This document shows positions 1 to 12,644 of a stretch of DNA of 64,000 nucleotides, one piece after another. Both the position numbers and the translations under genes were made by a program. The stretch lies in assembly GCA_003315335.1 (NCBI GenBank), contig QNRL01000011.1:1-64000 (forward strand), written 5' to 3'. The stretch's first letter is position 1. Each line of letters opens with the position of its first letter. The notes beneath the pieces are model-generated. The model was not told the origin of the DNA. It saw only the letters and a program-made list of their open reading frames with translations, and made no database searches. This stretch comes from Pseudocitrobacter faecalis (GTDB lineage: Bacteria; Pseudomonadota; Gammaproteobacteria; Enterobacterales; Enterobacteriaceae).

Positions 1-49
1 GATGGTAGTGTGGGGTCTCCCCATGCGAGAGTAGGGAACTGCCAGGCAT
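1..49 (+). rRNA. rrf: 5S ribosomal RNA, 3' end (partial)
   Basis: The first 49 bases match the 3' part of enterobacterial 5S rRNA, ending in the conserved CTGCCAGGCAT. The rest of the gene lies before the window. With yjaB and metA next to it, this corresponds to the distal end of the rrnE operon of E. coli. An intrinsic terminator follows at once. Confidence 0.95.
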
Positions 50-61
50 CAAATAAAGCAG

Positions 62-88
62 AAGGCCATCCGCAGGGATGGCCTTTTT
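62..88 (+). terminator. Intrinsic terminator of the rRNA operon
   Basis: A perfect 10-bp stem (AAGGCCATCC with GGATGGCCTT, loop GCAG) is followed by a T run. It starts 12 bases after the end of 5S rRNA, as expected for an rrn operon terminator. Confidence 0.93.
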
Positions 89-109
89 GCGCTGGTGCGA
101 AGAAAAAAG

Positions 110-208
110 TGCCGGATGCGGCTTTGCCTTATCCGGCCTGCAAAAGAACAATCCCTCGCCGAAGGATACGAACCCGCAGGCCCGGTAAGCTCCGCGCCAC
201 CGGGCACC
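110..208. repeat. REP/BIME elements between rrf and yjaB
   Basis: Two palindromic REP-type units are visible. The first, around 110-142, has GCCGGATGCGGC paired with CTTATCCGGCC. The second, around 176-208, has GCCCGGTAAGC paired with CCACCGGGCACC. They fill the gap between the rRNA terminator and the convergent 3' end of yjaB. Confidence 0.8.
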
Positions 209-218
209 ACACTGCGCG

Positions 219-662
219 CTACCCCTTCGAATACGCCAGATTTAACAACGGATACGGTTTCCCAAGATCGTCCAACTCGCTACGTCCTGTCACCCTGAAC
301 CCCATCTTCTTATAAAACCCAATCGCCTGCACGTTCTGCTCATTCACGTTAGTTGTTAACTTCGGGGCCTGGGAAAGCGCATGTTCCACCAACAAACGGC
401 CAACCCCCGTACCGCGCGCATCAGGATCGACAAATAACGCATCCATATGCTCCCCGCTTAACAACATAAACCCAACCGGCTCATCCTGCGCATTGGCCGC
501 GACCCATAGCGGCGCCTCGGGCAAAAATGAGCGTACAAGCTTCTCCAGCTCTGCCCGATACTCTATAGATAAAAAATGGTGCGTGGCATCGACAGAACGG
601 CACCAGACAGCAACCAGCTTCTCTCCCTCATCATGGCGGGAACGACGAATACTAATAACCAT
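219..662 (-). CDS. yjaB: GNAT family N-acetyltransferase YjaB
   Basis: The 147-residue protein matches the length and sequence of E. coli YjaB, a small acetyl-CoA-dependent acyltransferase of unknown natural substrate. The acetyl-CoA binding loop is visible as DPDARGTGVGRLL near residues 81-93, preceded by the usual beta strand LFV. It is transcribed divergently from metA, as in E. coli, and its 3' end points at the rRNA terminator. Cytosolic; no signal or membrane segment. Family assignment is secure; the physiological role is not known. Confidence 0.9.
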   Translation of the reverse strand: MVISIRRSRHDEGEKLVAVWCRSVDATHHFLSIEYRAELEKLVRSFLPEAPLWVAANAQDEPVGFMLLSGEHMDALFVDPDARGTGVGRLLVEHALSQAPKLTTNVNEQNVQAIGFYKKMGFRVTGRSELDDLGKPYPLLNLAYSKG

Positions 663-775
663 AAATGCTCCTTTTATTTATTCTTATATTCTACGGTAAT
701 GTTGTCGGTGAAACTTTCTCACCTTTCACATGCAGACTCGACATTTCCCCTATTCCTGGTTATTGTCAGCTATCT

Positions 776-799
776 GGATGTCTAAACGTTTATACGTAT
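776..799 (+). promoter_or_regulatory. Three tandem MetJ (met box) operator repeats upstream of metA
   Basis: Three adjacent 8-mers, GGATGTCT, AAACGTTT and ATACGTAT, each match the MetJ consensus AGACGTCT at six of eight positions. They lie 20 bases before the metA start. MetJ with S-adenosylmethionine binds such tandem boxes cooperatively, so metA should be repressed by methionine sufficiency. Confidence 0.85.
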
Positions 800-818
800 G
801 TTGTGAGGTAATAAGGTT

Positions 819-1748
819 ATGCCGATTCGGGTACAGGACGAGCTACCAGCCGTCAATTTCTTGCGTGATGAAAATGTGTTTGTCATGACCGCATCACGTG
901 CAACAGGTCAGGAAATCCGTCCACTTAAGGTCTTGATTCTCAACCTGATGCCAAAGAAAATCGAAACGGAAAACCAGTTCCTCCGTCTTCTCTCTAACTC
1001 GCCGTTGCAGGTGGATATCCAACTGTTACGCATCGACGCGCGGGAATCACGCAATACCCCTGCCGAGCACCTGAATACCTTCTACTGCAATTTCGACGAT
1101 ATTCGCGACCAGAACTTCGATGGCCTGATTGTCACCGGTGCGCCGCTGGGGTTAGTTGAGTTTAACGACGTTGCCTACTGGCCGCAGATAAAACAGGTAT
1201 TAGAGTGGGCGAAAGATCATGTCACCTCCACGCTGTTTGTCTGTTGGGCCGTCCAGGCCGCGCTGAACATTCTTTATGGCATTCCAAAACAGACCCGCAG
1301 CGACAAACTCTCTGGCGTCTATGAGCACCACATTCTCCAGCCGCATGCGTTGCTCACGCGCGGGTTTGATGACAGTTTCCTGGCTCCCCACTCACGCTAC
1401 GCTGATTTCCCGGCGGCGCTGATTCGCGACTATACCGACCTCGATATTCTGGCGGAAACAGACGGTGGAGATGCTTATCTGTTTGCCAGCAAAGACAAGC
1501 GTATCGCATTTGTGACGGGTCACCCTGAGTACGATGCGAATACGCTGGCAGGTGAATTTTTCCGCGACGTGGAGGCTGGTCTCAACCCGGTAGTGCCGCA
1601 CAATTACTTCCCGAAGAACGACCCGCAGAACACTCCGCGTGCAACCTGGCGAAGCCACGGTAATTTGCTGTTTGCCAACTGGCTCAACTATTACGTCTAC
1701 CAAATCACGCCATACGATCTGCGGAATATGAATCCCACACTGGACTGA
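819..1748 (+). CDS. metA: Homoserine O-succinyltransferase
   Basis: MetA transfers succinyl from succinyl-CoA to L-homoserine, the first dedicated step of methionine synthesis. The 309-residue length equals that of E. coli MetA. The catalytic residues are in place: Cys142 in [10 protein letters not shown], and His235 and Glu237 in VTGHPEYD. The ATG at 819 follows an AAGG element and the MetJ boxes. A terminator lies 45 bases downstream, so metA is monocistronic and separate from aceBAK. Cytosolic; in E. coli this enzyme is heat-labile and feedback inhibited. Identification is certain. Confidence 0.98.
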   Translation: MPIRVQDELPAVNFLRDENVFVMTASRATGQEIRPLKVLILNLMPKKIETENQFLRLLSNSPLQVDIQLLRIDARESRNTPAEHLNTFYCNFDDIRDQNFDGLIVTGAPLGLVEFNDVAYWPQIKQVLEWAKDHVTSTLFVCWAVQAALNILYGIPKQTRSDKLSGVYEHHILQPHALLTRGFDDSFLAPHSRYADFPAALIRDYTDLDILAETDGGDAYLFASKDKRIAFVTGHPEYDANTLAGEFFRDVEAGLNPVVPHNYFPKNDPQNTPRATWRSHGNLLFANWLNYYVYQITPYDLRNMNPTLD

Positions 1749-1792
1749 TCGTCTACCTCTCTCGATCCTAAAGCGTTTCAGCACTCTTCCTC

Positions 1793-1815
1793 AGGCACCT
1801 TCGGGTGCCTTTTTT
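1793..1815 (+). terminator. Intrinsic terminator after metA
   Basis: AGGCACC pairs with GGTGCCT around a stable TTCG tetraloop, followed by a T run. Confidence 0.93.
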
Positions 1816-1890
1816 ATTTCCGAAAAGCACCTCAATCAATTAAAAAATTTTAATTTCATTGTAATCATAAAGTTACGCGTTATTTAATTT

Positions 1891-1935
1891 AAAAATGGAA
1901 ATCGTTTTTGATTTTTATTAAATCCTGGATAGTCT
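1891..1935 (+). promoter_or_regulatory. aceB promoter with candidate IclR operator
   Basis: The AT-rich stretch 1891-1917 (core TGGAAATCGTTTTTGATTTT) closely resembles the IclR operator of E. coli aceBAK. It overlaps a possible -35 (TTGATT, 1908-1913) with a weak -10 (TAGTCT, 1930-1935), 16 bases apart. A similar stretch lies upstream of iclR at 7826-7850. The operator is assigned by resemblance; the promoter elements are inferred. Confidence 0.7.
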
Positions 1936-2018
1936 TAAAAGTGTTGAATGAAAACTATGCAGCGATCGTCCGTTCACCCCTGGGGGATCGATCGCAATAC
2001 ATAATGAGGATCAGCACA

Positions 2019-3620
2019 ATGACACAACAGGCAACAACGGCGGATGAACTGGCGTTTACCGAACCTTTTACCGGGCAGGAGCAGCAGATCTTAACGGCAG
2101 ACGCCGTCGAATTTCTCAGTGAACTGGTCGCGCGCTTTACGCCGAAGCGCAATAAATTGTTGGCTGCGCGTATTCAGCAACAGCAGGATATCGATGACGG
2201 TAAGTTGCCTGATTTTATTTCGGAAACTGCTTCCATTCGTAACGGTGACTGGAAAATCCGCGGTATCCCCGAAGACTTACAGGATCGCCGCGTAGAGATC
2301 ACCGGCCCCGTTGAACGTAAAATGGTGATTAATGCCCTGAACGCCAACGTAAAAGTCTTTATGGCGGATTTCGAAGATTCGCTGGCACCGGACTGGAACA
2401 AAGTGATTGATGGGCAAATCAACCTGCGTGATGCCGTGAACGGCACCATCAGCTACACCAATGAAGCCGGGAAAATCTACCAGCTGAAACCCAATCCCGC
2501 GCTGCTGATTTGTCGCGTGCGTGGCCTGCATTTACCAGAAAAACACGTTACCTGGCGCGGTGAAGCTATTCCGGGCAGTTTGTTTGATTTCGCACTCTAC
2601 TTCTTCCACAACTACAAAGCGTTGCTGGCGAAAGGCAGCGGCCCCTATTTCTACCTGCCCAAAACCCAGGCGTGGCAGGAAGCGGCCTGGTGGAGTGACG
2701 TCTTCAGTTATACCGAAGATCGCTTCGACCTGCCGCGCGGCACCATCAAAGCCACACTGCTGATTGAAACGCTGCCCGCTGTCTTCCAGATGGATGAAAT
2801 TCTGCACGCACTGCGCGATCACATTGTCGGCCTCAACTGTGGCCGCTGGGATTACATCTTTAGCTACATCAAAACCCTGAAGAATCACCCGGACCGCGTA
2901 TTGCCCGATCGCCAGGTCGTGACGATGGACAAACCGTTCCTCAGCGCTTATTCGCGCCTGCTGATCAAAACCTGCCACAAACGCGGCGCGTTCGCGATGG
3001 GCGGTATGGCGGCGTTTATCCCGAGCAAAGACGCTGAGCGGAATACCCAGGTGCTCAACAAAGTCAAAGCAGATAAATCCCTGGAAGCCAACAACGGCCA
3101 TGACGGCACATGGGTGGCGCATCCGGGCCTGGCGGACACCGCGATGGCGGTATTCAACGATGTGCTTGGTGAGCATAAAAACCAGTTATTTGTGACCCGT
3201 AATGACGATGCCCCGATCACCGCCGAACAGCTGCTGGCCCCTTGTGACGGTGAACGTACCGAAGAGGGGATGCGCGCCAACATTCGCGTCGCGGTGCAGT
3301 ACATTGAAGCGTGGATCTCTGGCAACGGCTGCGTCCCTATTTACGGCCTGATGGAAGATGCGGCGACAGCGGAGATCTCCCGTACCTCCATCTGGCAATG
3401 GATCCACCATGAGAAAACCCTGAGCAACGGCAAAGCCGTCACCAAAGCCCTGTTCCGCCAGATGCTGGCCGAAGAGTTGTTGGTGATTCAGGAAGAACTG
3501 GGTGAGCACCGCTTCAGCAGCGGACGCTTCGACGATGCCGCGCGCCTGATGGAGCAGATCACCACCTCTGACGACCTTATCGACTTCCTGACTCTGCCAG
3601 GCTACCGCCTGTTAGCGTAA
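2019..3620 (+). CDS. aceB: Malate synthase A
   Basis: AceB condenses glyoxylate with acetyl-CoA to malate, the second step of the glyoxylate bypass. The 533-residue protein starting MTQQATT has exactly the E. coli length; the frame is open upstream, but ATG 2019 is preceded by an ATGAGGA ribosome site at 2003-2009. Recognisable malate synthase segments include [19 protein letters not shown] and [12 protein letters not shown]. It is the first gene of aceBAK, 32 bases before aceA. The leader carries an imperfect GCGATCG/CGATCGC dyad at 1962-1995. Expected to be induced on acetate or fatty acids through IclR. Confidence 0.98.
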   Translation: MTQQATTADELAFTEPFTGQEQQILTADAVEFLSELVARFTPKRNKLLAARIQQQQDIDDGKLPDFISETASIRNGDWKIRGIPEDLQDRRVEITGPVERKMVINALNANVKVFMADFEDSLAPDWNKVIDGQINLRDAVNGTISYTNEAGKIYQLKPNPALLICRVRGLHLPEKHVTWRGEAIPGSLFDFALYFFHNYKALLAKGSGPYFYLPKTQAWQEAAWWSDVFSYTEDRFDLPRGTIKATLLIETLPAVFQMDEILHALRDHIVGLNCGRWDYIFSYIKTLKNHPDRVLPDRQVVTMDKPFLSAYSRLLIKTCHKRGAFAMGGMAAFIPSKDAERNTQVLNKVKADKSLEANNGHDGTWVAHPGLADTAMAVFNDVLGEHKNQLFVTRNDDAPITAEQLLAPCDGERTEEGMRANIRVAVQYIEAWISGNGCVPIYGLMEDAATAEISRTSIWQWIHHEKTLSNGKAVTKALFRQMLAEELLVIQEELGEHRFSSGRFDDAARLMEQITTSDDLIDFLTLPGYRLLA

Positions 3621-3652
3621 ATCCACCACATAACAATATGGAGCATCTGCAC

Positions 3653-4957
3653 ATGAAAACCCGTACACAACAAATTGAAGAATTACAGAAAGAGTGGACT
3701 CAACCGCGCTGGGAAGGCATTCGCCGCCCCTACAGCGCCGAGGAAGTGGTGAAATTACGCGGCTCGGTTAACCCGGAGTGTACGCTGGCGCAACTGGGCG
3801 CGGCGAAGATGTGGCGGCTGCTGCATGGCGAATCAAAGAAAGGTTACGTCAACAGCCTCGGTGCGTTGACCGGCGGTCAGGCGTTGCAGCAGGCGAAAGC
3901 GGGTATTGAAGCTATCTATCTTTCCGGCTGGCAGGTCGCGGCTGACGCGAACCTGGCGTCAAGCATGTATCCGGATCAATCCCTTTATCCAGCCAACTCG
4001 GTTCCTGCGGTAGTCGATCGGATCAACAACACCTTCCGCCGCGCGGATCAGATCCAGTGGGCGTCCGGTATCGAACCGAACGATCCACGTTATACCGACT
4101 ATTTCCTGCCGATCGTTGCCGATGCGGAGGCCGGTTTTGGCGGTGTGCTTAATGCGTATGAACTGATGAAATCGATGATTGAAGCCGGTGCAGCGGCAGT
4201 TCACTTCGAAGATCAGCTCGCGTCGGTGAAGAAGTGCGGTCATATGGGCGGGAAAGTGCTGGTTCCGACGCAGGAAGCCATCCAGAAACTGGTTGCGGCG
4301 CGTCTGGCCGCCGATGTCATGGGCGTACCTACGCTGGTGATTGCGCGTACGGATGCCGATGCGGCAGATCTGATCACCTCTGATTGCGATGCTTACGACA
4401 GCGAATTTATTACTGGCGAACGCACCTGCGAGGGCTTCTTCCGCACGCGTGCTGGGATTGAACAGGCGATTAGCCGTGGCCTGGCATATGCATCCTATGC
4501 TGACCTGGTGTGGTGCGAAACCTCCACGCCAGACCTCGACCTCGCGCGCCGTTTTGCTGAGGCGATTCACGCTAAGTATCCTGGCAAACTGCTGGCCTAC
4601 AACTGCTCGCCGTCATTCAACTGGCAGAAAAATCTGGACGATCAAACCATCGCCAGCTTCCAGCAGCAGCTGTCGGATATGGGCTACAAGTACCAGTTTA
4701 TTACCCTGGCGGGTATTCACAGCATGTGGTTCAACATGTTCGACCTGGCGCGCTCATACGCGCAGGGTGAAGGTATGAAGCATTATGTTGAGAAAGTGCA
4801 ACAGCCTGAGTTTGAAGCGGGCAAACAGGGCTACACCTTCGTTTCTCATCAGCAGGAAGTGGGAACGGGCTACTTCGATAAAGTGACGACCATTATTCAG
4901 GGCGGCACTTCCTCGGTAACCGCGTTGACCGGTTCAACGGAAGAATCTCAGTTCTGA
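3653..4957 (+). CDS. aceA: Isocitrate lyase
   Basis: AceA cleaves isocitrate to glyoxylate and succinate, the first step of the glyoxylate bypass. It has 434 residues, as in E. coli. The active-site signature KKCGHMGG is present with the catalytic Cys at residue 195. An upstream in-frame ATG at 3638 overlaps the ATGGAG ribosome site, so 3653 is chosen. Second gene of aceBAK; the gap to aceK contains a REP element that probably lowers aceK expression, as in E. coli. Confidence 0.98.
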   Translation: MKTRTQQIEELQKEWTQPRWEGIRRPYSAEEVVKLRGSVNPECTLAQLGAAKMWRLLHGESKKGYVNSLGALTGGQALQQAKAGIEAIYLSGWQVAADANLASSMYPDQSLYPANSVPAVVDRINNTFRRADQIQWASGIEPNDPRYTDYFLPIVADAEAGFGGVLNAYELMKSMIEAGAAAVHFEDQLASVKKCGHMGGKVLVPTQEAIQKLVAARLAADVMGVPTLVIARTDADAADLITSDCDAYDSEFITGERTCEGFFRTRAGIEQAISRGLAYASYADLVWCETSTPDLDLARRFAEAIHAKYPGKLLAYNCSPSFNWQKNLDDQTIASFQQQLSDMGYKYQFITLAGIHSMWFNMFDLARSYAQGEGMKHYVEKVQQPEFEAGKQGYTFVSHQQEVGTGYFDKVTTIIQGGTSSVTALTGSTEESQF

Positions 4958-5001
4958 TCCAGATGCCCGGTGGCGTCTTGCTAACCGGGTGCACACCGTT
5001 C

Positions 5002-6919
<1,918 letters not shown>

Positions 6920-6977
6920 GAACAAAGCGCACTATATCAGCAATCTGCAATGCCCCATCAGCGATGGGGTATGTATG

Positions 6978-7802
6978 TTATCGAATCCCACCATACGCCA
7001 GCGTCACTTCCTTCGCCGCCTTGATCACCATCGCGCCAAACTCAGTTACCCGGTCGTCGGTAATACGTGAAATCGGCCCGGAAATGGAGATCGCCGCAAA
7101 CGGTTCGCGGTGCTCGTCATAAATGCAGGACGCCACACAGCGCAGCCCCAGCGCGTGCTCTTCATCATCAAAGGAATACCCGCGCTTGCGCGTTTGGGCG
7201 AGGTCTTCTTTCAGATGTACTGGCGACACCAGCGTCGCATGGGTATAGGCGTGCAGCCCTTTACGGTGCAATAAGCTGGTAACTTGCTCTTCGCTCAGTT
7301 GTGATAAAAATGCTTTACCCGCACCGGAGGCGTGCATTGGCAGTTTGCCGCCAATGGGTGCAGACATGCGCATTAACTGCGTGCACTGGACCTGGTCGAT
7401 AATAATGGCCTGATGGTCGCTTTGATCCAGCACCGCCAGGTTGACCGTCTCGCCGGAGTCTTCCATCAGTTTACGCAGGATAGGGTGGACAATCGCCAGC
7501 AAATTACGGCTCTGCAAAAAGCTGCTACCGACGATAAATGCATGCGCGCCCACCGCCCAGTGCCCCAGCTCGCCCACCTGACGGACGAAACCCTGCTGTT
7601 GCATGGTGGTCAGCAAACGGTGAGTGGTGGAATTGGGCAGCCCGGCCTGTTGGGCGAGTTCGGTCAGCGCGACGCTACCGTTTGATTCGGCGATCCATTC
7701 CAGTAATTTCAGCCCGCGCGTTAAAGACTGAACCTGGCCACTCGGTGGAGCGGCGGCTGCGGCGGGTTTTCTTCCGCGCTTTGCGGGAACGGTGGCAACC
7801 AT
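6978..7802 (-). CDS. iclR: Acetate operon repressor IclR
   Basis: IclR represses aceBAK and its own gene; glyoxylate relieves and pyruvate strengthens repression. The 274-residue protein matches E. coli IclR. A winged helix-turn-helix occupies roughly residues 25-90 (LAQQAGLPNSTTHRLLTTMQQQGFV), followed by the IclR effector domain. The start at 7802 gives the E. coli length and has an AGGAG site; an upstream ATG at 7835 would add 11 residues. The E. coli pseudogene arpA, normally between aceK and iclR, is missing. Divergent from metH. Confidence 0.97.
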   Translation of the reverse strand: MVATVPAKRGRKPAAAAAPPSGQVQSLTRGLKLLEWIAESNGSVALTELAQQAGLPNSTTHRLLTTMQQQGFVRQVGELGHWAVGAHAFIVGSSFLQSRNLLAIVHPILRKLMEDSGETVNLAVLDQSDHQAIIIDQVQCTQLMRMSAPIGGKLPMHASGAGKAFLSQLSEEQVTSLLHRKGLHAYTHATLVSPVHLKEDLAQTRKRGYSFDDEEHALGLRCVASCIYDEHREPFAAISISGPISRITDDRVTEFGAMVIKAAKEVTLAYGGIR

Positions 7803-7825
7803 AGCGAACTCCTGTTTCTGTATCG

Positions 7826-7850
7826 TGGAAATCATTTTCGTTTTATTTGA
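7826..7850 (-). promoter_or_regulatory. Candidate IclR autoregulatory operator upstream of iclR
   Basis: TGGAAATCATTTTCGTTTTA resembles the aceB operator (TGGAAATCGTTTTTGATTTT) with the same spacing of its A- and T-rich halves. It lies 24 bases before the iclR start. IclR autoregulation is established in E. coli. Confidence 0.65.
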
Positions 7851-7892
7851 TTATAATGCAATCGCCAGAGTTACTGATCCGATGAGTCATGG

Positions 7893-7905
7893 TGAACTTG
7901 TCTCA
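7893..7905. promoter_or_regulatory. Possible MetR site upstream of metH
   Basis: TGAACTTGTCTCA matches the MetR consensus TGAA-N5-TTCA with one mismatch, in the iclR-metH divergent region. MetR activates metH in E. coli. The motif is short, so this is tentative. Confidence 0.35.
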
Positions 7906-8004
7906 TGTAGCGTGTTGTTCTCTTTTCCACCATCAGGGTTTATGCCAGTATGGTCTATTGCCGTTTTTTTATCTGGGTTTGGTTGAGCGTGGTCGGGAGT
8001 GCGT

Positions 8005-11000
8005 GTGAGCAGCAAAGTTGAACAATTACGTCAGCAGTTAAATGATCGAATTCTGGTTCTGGACGGGGGCATGGGCACCATGATCCAGAGCTATCGCCTG
8101 AGCGAAGCGGATTTTCGCGGCGCACGTTTTGCCGACTGGCCATGCGACCTCAAAGGCAACAATGACCTGCTGGTGTTGAGCAAGCCGGAGGTGATCTCCG
8201 CCATCCATGATGCCTACTTCGCAGCGGGCGCGGATATCATTGAAACCAACACCTTTAACTCCACGACCATCGCCATGGCGGATTACCAGATGGAATCCCT
8301 GTCGGCAGAAATCAACTTCGCAGCGGCCAAACTGGCGCGCGCCTGCGCTGATGAGTGGAGCGCACGCACGCCGGAAAAACCGCGCTACGTGGCCGGTGTT
8401 CTTGGGCCCACCAACCGCACGGCGTCCATCTCTCCAGACGTCAACGACCCGGCATTCCGCAATATCACTTTCGATGGGCTGGTGGTTGCCTACCGGGAAT
8501 CGACGAAAGCGCTGGTGGAAGGCGGCGCAGACCTGATTCTGATTGAAACTGTCTTCGACACCCTCAACGCCAAGGCCGCAATTTTTGCGGTAAAAGAAGA
8601 GTTTGAAGCCCTGGGCGTTGACCTGCCAATCATGATCTCCGGCACCATCACTGATGCTTCCGGGCGTACGCTCTCCGGGCAAACGACGGAAGCGTTTTAT
8701 AACTCCCTGCGTCATGCTGAAGCCCTGACCTTTGGCCTGAACTGTGCGCTGGGGCCGGATGAACTGCGCCAGTACGTACAGGAACTGTCGCGTATTGCGG
8801 AATGCTACGTCACCGCGCACCCGAACGCCGGGCTGCCGAACGCCTTTGGTGAATACGATCTTGATGCCGACACGATGGCAAAACAGATTCGCGAATGGGC
8901 GGAAGCGGGCTTCCTCAATATTGTCGGCGGTTGCTGCGGCACCACGCCAGAGCACATTGCTGCGATGAGCCGCGCCGTTGCCGGGCTGCCGCCGCGCAAG
9001 CTGCCTGAACTGCCCGTCGCTTGCCGCTTGTCTGGCCTGGAGCCGCTAAACATTGGCGACGACAGCTTGTTTGTGAACGTCGGTGAACGCACCAACGTCA
9101 CCGGTTCCGCTAAGTTCAAACGCCTGATTAAAGAGGAAAAATACAGCGAAGCGCTGGATGTGGCGCGTCAGCAGGTGGAAAGCGGCGCACAGATCATTGA
9201 TATCAACATGGATGAGGGGATGCTTGATGCCGAAGCGGCGATGGTGCGTTTCCTCAACCTGATTGCCGGCGAGCCGGATATTGCCCGCGTACCGATTATG
9301 ATCGACTCCTCGAAATGGGAGGTCATTGAAAAAGGGCTGAAGTGTATTCAGGGCAAAGGCATTGTTAACTCTATCTCGATGAAAGAGGGCGTGGACACCT
9401 TCATTCACCACGCCAAACTGCTGCGTCGCTACGGCGCAGCGGTGGTGGTAATGGCCTTTGATGAACAAGGTCAGGCCGACACCCGCGCACGTAAAATCGA
9501 GATTTGCCGCCGGGCGTACAAAATCCTCACCGAGGAAGTCGGATTCCCGCCGGAAGATATCATCTTCGACCCGAACATCTTCGCGGTGGCGACCGGGATT
9601 GAAGAGCACAATAACTATGCGCAGGACTTTATCGGCGCCTGTGAAGATATCAAACGCGAGCTGCCGCATGCATTGATTTCTGGCGGTGTCTCTAACGTCT
9701 CGTTCTCGTTCCGTGGCAATGACCCGGTGCGTGAAGCTATCCACGCGGTATTCCTCTACTACGCTATCCGCAACGGTATGGATATGGGGATTGTGAACGC
9801 CGGCCAACTGGCAATTTACGACGACTTGCCGGCTGAACTGCGCGACGCGGTGGAGGATGTGATCCTCAACCGTCGCGACGATGGCACTGAGCGTTTGCTG
9901 GATCTTGCCGAGAAATATCGCGGCAGCAAAACCGACGACACGGCCAATGCCCAGCAGGCCGAGTGGCGTTCGTGGGACGTCAATAAACGCCTTGAATACT
10001 CGCTGGTGAAAGGCATCACGGAATTTATCGAGCTGGATACAGAAGAAGCGCGTCAGCAGGCCGCTCGCCCGATTGAAGTGATTGAAGGCCCGTTAATGGA
10101 CGGCATGAATGTGGTCGGCGATCTCTTTGGCGAGGGCAAAATGTTCCTGCCGCAGGTGGTAAAATCGGCGCGCGTCATGAAACAAGCGGTGGCGTATCTC
10201 GAACCATACATTGAAGCCAGCAAAGAGAAAGGCTCCAGCAACGGTAAGATGGTGATCGCGACCGTAAAAGGTGACGTTCATGATATCGGCAAAAATATCG
10301 TCGGAGTGGTGTTGCAGTGTAATAACTACGAAATCATCGACCTGGGCGTGATGGTGCCCGCCGACAAAATTCTGAAAACCGCCAAAGAAGTGAATGCGGA
10401 CCTGATTGGCCTCTCCGGCTTAATCACCCCGTCGCTCGACGAAATGGTTAACGTGGCGAAAGAGATGGAGCGTCAGGGCTTCACCATTCCACTGCTGATT
10501 GGCGGTGCGACGACCTCAAAAGCGCACACGGCGGTGAAAATCGAGCAGAACTACAGCGGCCCGACGGTGTATGTGCAGAACGCCTCGCGCACCGTTGGCG
10601 TGGTTGCGGCGCTGCTTTCCGACACCCAACGTGACGACTTCGTCGCCCGCACGCGTAAAGAGTACGAGACCGTGCGTATCCAGCACGGACGTAAGAAACC
10701 ACGTACGCCGCCGGTAACCTTGCAGGCCGCGCGTGAAAACGATCTGGCATTTGACTGGGCGAGCTATACGCCGCCGGTCGCTCATCGGCTCGGCGTACAG
10801 GAAGTGGAAGTCAGTATCGAAACGCTGCGCAACTACATCGACTGGACACCGTTCTTTATGACCTGGTCGCTTGCCGGGAAATACCCGCGCATTCTTGAAG
10901 ACGAAGTCGTTGGCGAAGAGGCGCAGCGCCTGTTTAAAGATGCTAATGAGTTACTCGACAAACTGAGCGCCGAAAAAACGCTGAATCCGCGCGGCGTGGT

Positions 11001-11688
11001 CGGCCTGTTCCCGGCAAACCGTGTGGGCGACGATATCGAAATCTACCGTGACGAAACGCGTACGCACGTGCTCACCGTCAGCCGTCATTTACGTCAGCAG
11101 ACCGAGAAAGTGGGCTTTGCGAACTACTGTCTTTCCGACTTTGTCGCGCCAAAACTGAGTGGTAAAGAAGACTATATCGGCGCATTCGCCGTGACCGGTG
11201 GGCTGGAAGAAGATGCGCTGGCGGATGCTTTCGAAGCGCAGCACGATGATTACAATAAAATCATGGTGAAAGCGATTGCCGACCGCCTGGCGGAAGCCTT
11301 TGCCGAATATCTTCATGAGCGCGTGCGTAAAGTTTACTGGGGTTATGCGCCAAACGAGAACCTCAGCAACGAAGAACTGATCCGCGAAAACTACCAGGGC
11401 ATTCGCCCGGCGCCCGGCTATCCTGCTTGCCCGGAACACACGGAGAAGGGCACCATCTGGAAACTGCTGGACGTCGAAAAACACACCGGCATGAAGCTGA
11501 CGGAATCGTTCGCCATGTGGCCGGGTGCTTCGGTTTCCGGCTGGTATTTCAGCCACCCGGACAGCAAGTACTACGCGGTTGCGCAAATTCAGCGTGACCA
11601 GGTGGAAGATTACGCCCGCCGCAAAGGAATGAGTGTAGAGGAAGTCGAACGCTGGCTGGCGCCGAATCTGGGGTACGACGCGGATTAA
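8005..11688 (+). CDS. metH: Cobalamin-dependent methionine synthase
   Basis: MetH moves a methyl group from 5-methyltetrahydrofolate through cobalamin to homocysteine, giving methionine. The 1227 residues equal E. coli MetH and hold all four modules in order: homocysteine binding (zinc ligands in GGCCGTT, with a further Cys near residue 247), methyltetrahydrofolate binding ([13 protein letters not shown]), cobalamin binding ([12 protein letters not shown] with the axial His near 759) and the C-terminal S-adenosylmethionine reactivation domain ([12 protein letters not shown]). The second of two close GTG codons is taken as start because GGGAG at 7995-7999 is correctly spaced for it. Monocistronic, with a strong terminator. 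Confidence 0.98.
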   Translation: MSSKVEQLRQQLNDRILVLDGGMGTMIQSYRLSEADFRGARFADWPCDLKGNNDLLVLSKPEVISAIHDAYFAAGADIIETNTFNSTTIAMADYQMESLSAEINFAAAKLARACADEWSARTPEKPRYVAGVLGPTNRTASISPDVNDPAFRNITFDGLVVAYRESTKALVEGGADLILIETVFDTLNAKAAIFAVKEEFEALGVDLPIMISGTITDASGRTLSGQTTEAFYNSLRHAEALTFGLNCALGPDELRQYVQELSRIAECYVTAHPNAGLPNAFGEYDLDADTMAKQIREWAEAGFLNIVGGCCGTTPEHIAAMSRAVAGLPPRKLPELPVACRLSGLEPLNIGDDSLFVNVGERTNVTGSAKFKRLIKEEKYSEALDVARQQVESGAQIIDINMDEGMLDAEAAMVRFLNLIAGEPDIARVPIMIDSSKWEVIEKGLKCIQGKGIVNSISMKEGVDTFIHHAKLLRRYGAAVVVMAFDEQGQADTRARKIEICRRAYKILTEEVGFPPEDIIFDPNIFAVATGIEEHNNYAQDFIGACEDIKRELPHALISGGVSNVSFSFRGNDPVREAIHAVFLYYAIRNGMDMGIVNAGQLAIYDDLPAELRDAVEDVILNRRDDGTERLLDLAEKYRGSKTDDTANAQQAEWRSWDVNKRLEYSLVKGITEFIELDTEEARQQAARPIEVIEGPLMDGMNVVGDLFGEGKMFLPQVVKSARVMKQAVAYLEPYIEASKEKGSSNGKMVIATVKGDVHDIGKNIVGVVLQCNNYEIIDLGVMVPADKILKTAKEVNADLIGLSGLITPSLDEMVNVAKEMERQGFTIPLLIGGATTSKAHTAVKIEQNYSGPTVYVQNASRTVGVVAALLSDTQRDDFVARTRKEYETVRIQHGRKKPRTPPVTLQAARENDLAFDWASYTPPVAHRLGVQEVEVSIETLRNYIDWTPFFMTWSLAGKYPRILEDEVVGEEAQRLFKDANELLDKLSAEKTLNPRGVVGLFPANRVGDDIEIYRDETRTHVLTVSRHLRQQTEKVGFANYCLSDFVAPKLSGKEDYIGAFAVTGGLEEDALADAFEAQHDDYNKIMVKAIADRLAEAFAEYLHERVRKVYWGYAPNENLSNEELIRENYQGIRPAPGYPACPEHTEKGTIWKLLDVEKHTGMKLTESFAMWPGASVSGWYFSHPDSKYYAVAQIQRDQVEDYARRKGMSVEEVERWLAPNLGYDAD

Positions 11689-11694
11689 CCTACT

Positions 11695-11724
11695 CCCCCG
11701 GCTTTTGGCCGGGGGGATTTTTTT
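11695..11724 (+). terminator. Intrinsic terminator after metH
   Basis: CCCCCGGC pairs with GCCGGGGG around TTTTG, followed by a T7 run. It marks the last base shared with the conserved core before the AT-rich insert. Confidence 0.95.
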
Positions 11725-11834
11725 GAAAGAAAACCTTTATTATTGCTTAATTAGTGACGGAATACATTTTTTATTAAGATATCGGTGTATCTTCATAATT
11801 CATAAATACATTAATATATGTTATTGGTGAATGT

Positions 11835-12644
11835 ATGGAGCTCTATGATTTACGAAATGGTTATATTAGACCAAAAGATTTCGAAAATATAATTGATCCT
11901 CTCACGGCTAAACGTCGGGTTAAGGAAAGCTATCACCTGGAAAAGACAGTGGGTGGAATGATTGGTTCACTGAATGGTTATATGTTGAAAAAAAATGATG
12001 GCTTACGCAGTTATTACTCATATGATCTCTATGACCGGGCAAACTGGAGTAAGTTAGATAATGATATCGATAATGGGTTTCTAGTCCTTCTTGATCAAAG
12101 GCTTAATCGAAGCGATGATTATTTATATCCATTTTTTATTTCTGAAAATGGAGACCTTTTTTGTGTTAATGATATCATCTATGATATTTTCTTTATTAAA
12201 CACATATTAAGTTATTTCTCTATGAAAGTGCTGGCGTATGGCAAGCCATCACCAACGCGTAGCAAGTTTGTACCATTAACACGGGAGTATGGTCCAGGTT
12301 ATTGGCAAACAACTGATAACGATTATCATGCATTATTGAACGTAGGAATTATGGCTATCAATCGTGCCACATCTATGGGAGATGAAGGAAGACTATTTAT
12401 GTCGGAAGGGAAGGATTTCATGAATACAGGTAGAGATAAGATCCAAATATGGACTCCCTTATCTGATAATATCGATAATGAAAATAAAGAGATAATTTCA
12501 AAGCGTTCAGTGATCAGACGGTATGGTGAGCAAAGAGCGATTCCACAACGCTATCTTGAAAGCGATGATGTGTGGGCTGCTGAAGGAAAATCCTGGCATT
12601 GGATACCAACAATTAGCGATGAATGTTATGAGTTTAAAAAATAG
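11835..12644 (+). CDS. Hypothetical soluble protein in an AT-rich insert
   Basis: The 269-residue product is not recognised. It has no signal peptide or membrane segment and is rich in Asp, Tyr and Asn; notable stretches are YYSYDLYDRANWSKL, EYGPGYWQTTDNDYHALLN and WAAEGKSWHWIP near the C-terminus. ATG 11835 follows TGGTGA at 11825-11830. Base composition is clearly AT-rich against metH and yjbB; the line at 12121 is about one quarter G+C. Its 3' end overlaps the next gene, a four-helix membrane protein. That arrangement recalls effector-immunity pairs, but no sequence motif proves it. Acquired by transfer is an inference from composition. Confidence 0.75.
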   Translation: MELYDLRNGYIRPKDFENIIDPLTAKRRVKESYHLEKTVGGMIGSLNGYMLKKNDGLRSYYSYDLYDRANWSKLDNDIDNGFLVLLDQRLNRSDDYLYPFFISENGDLFCVNDIIYDIFFIKHILSYFSMKVLAYGKPSPTRSKFVPLTREYGPGYWQTTDNDYHALLNVGIMAINRATSMGDEGRLFMSEGKDFMNTGRDKIQIWTPLSDNIDNENKEIISKRSVIRRYGEQRAIPQRYLESDDVWAAEGKSWHWIPTISDECYEFKK

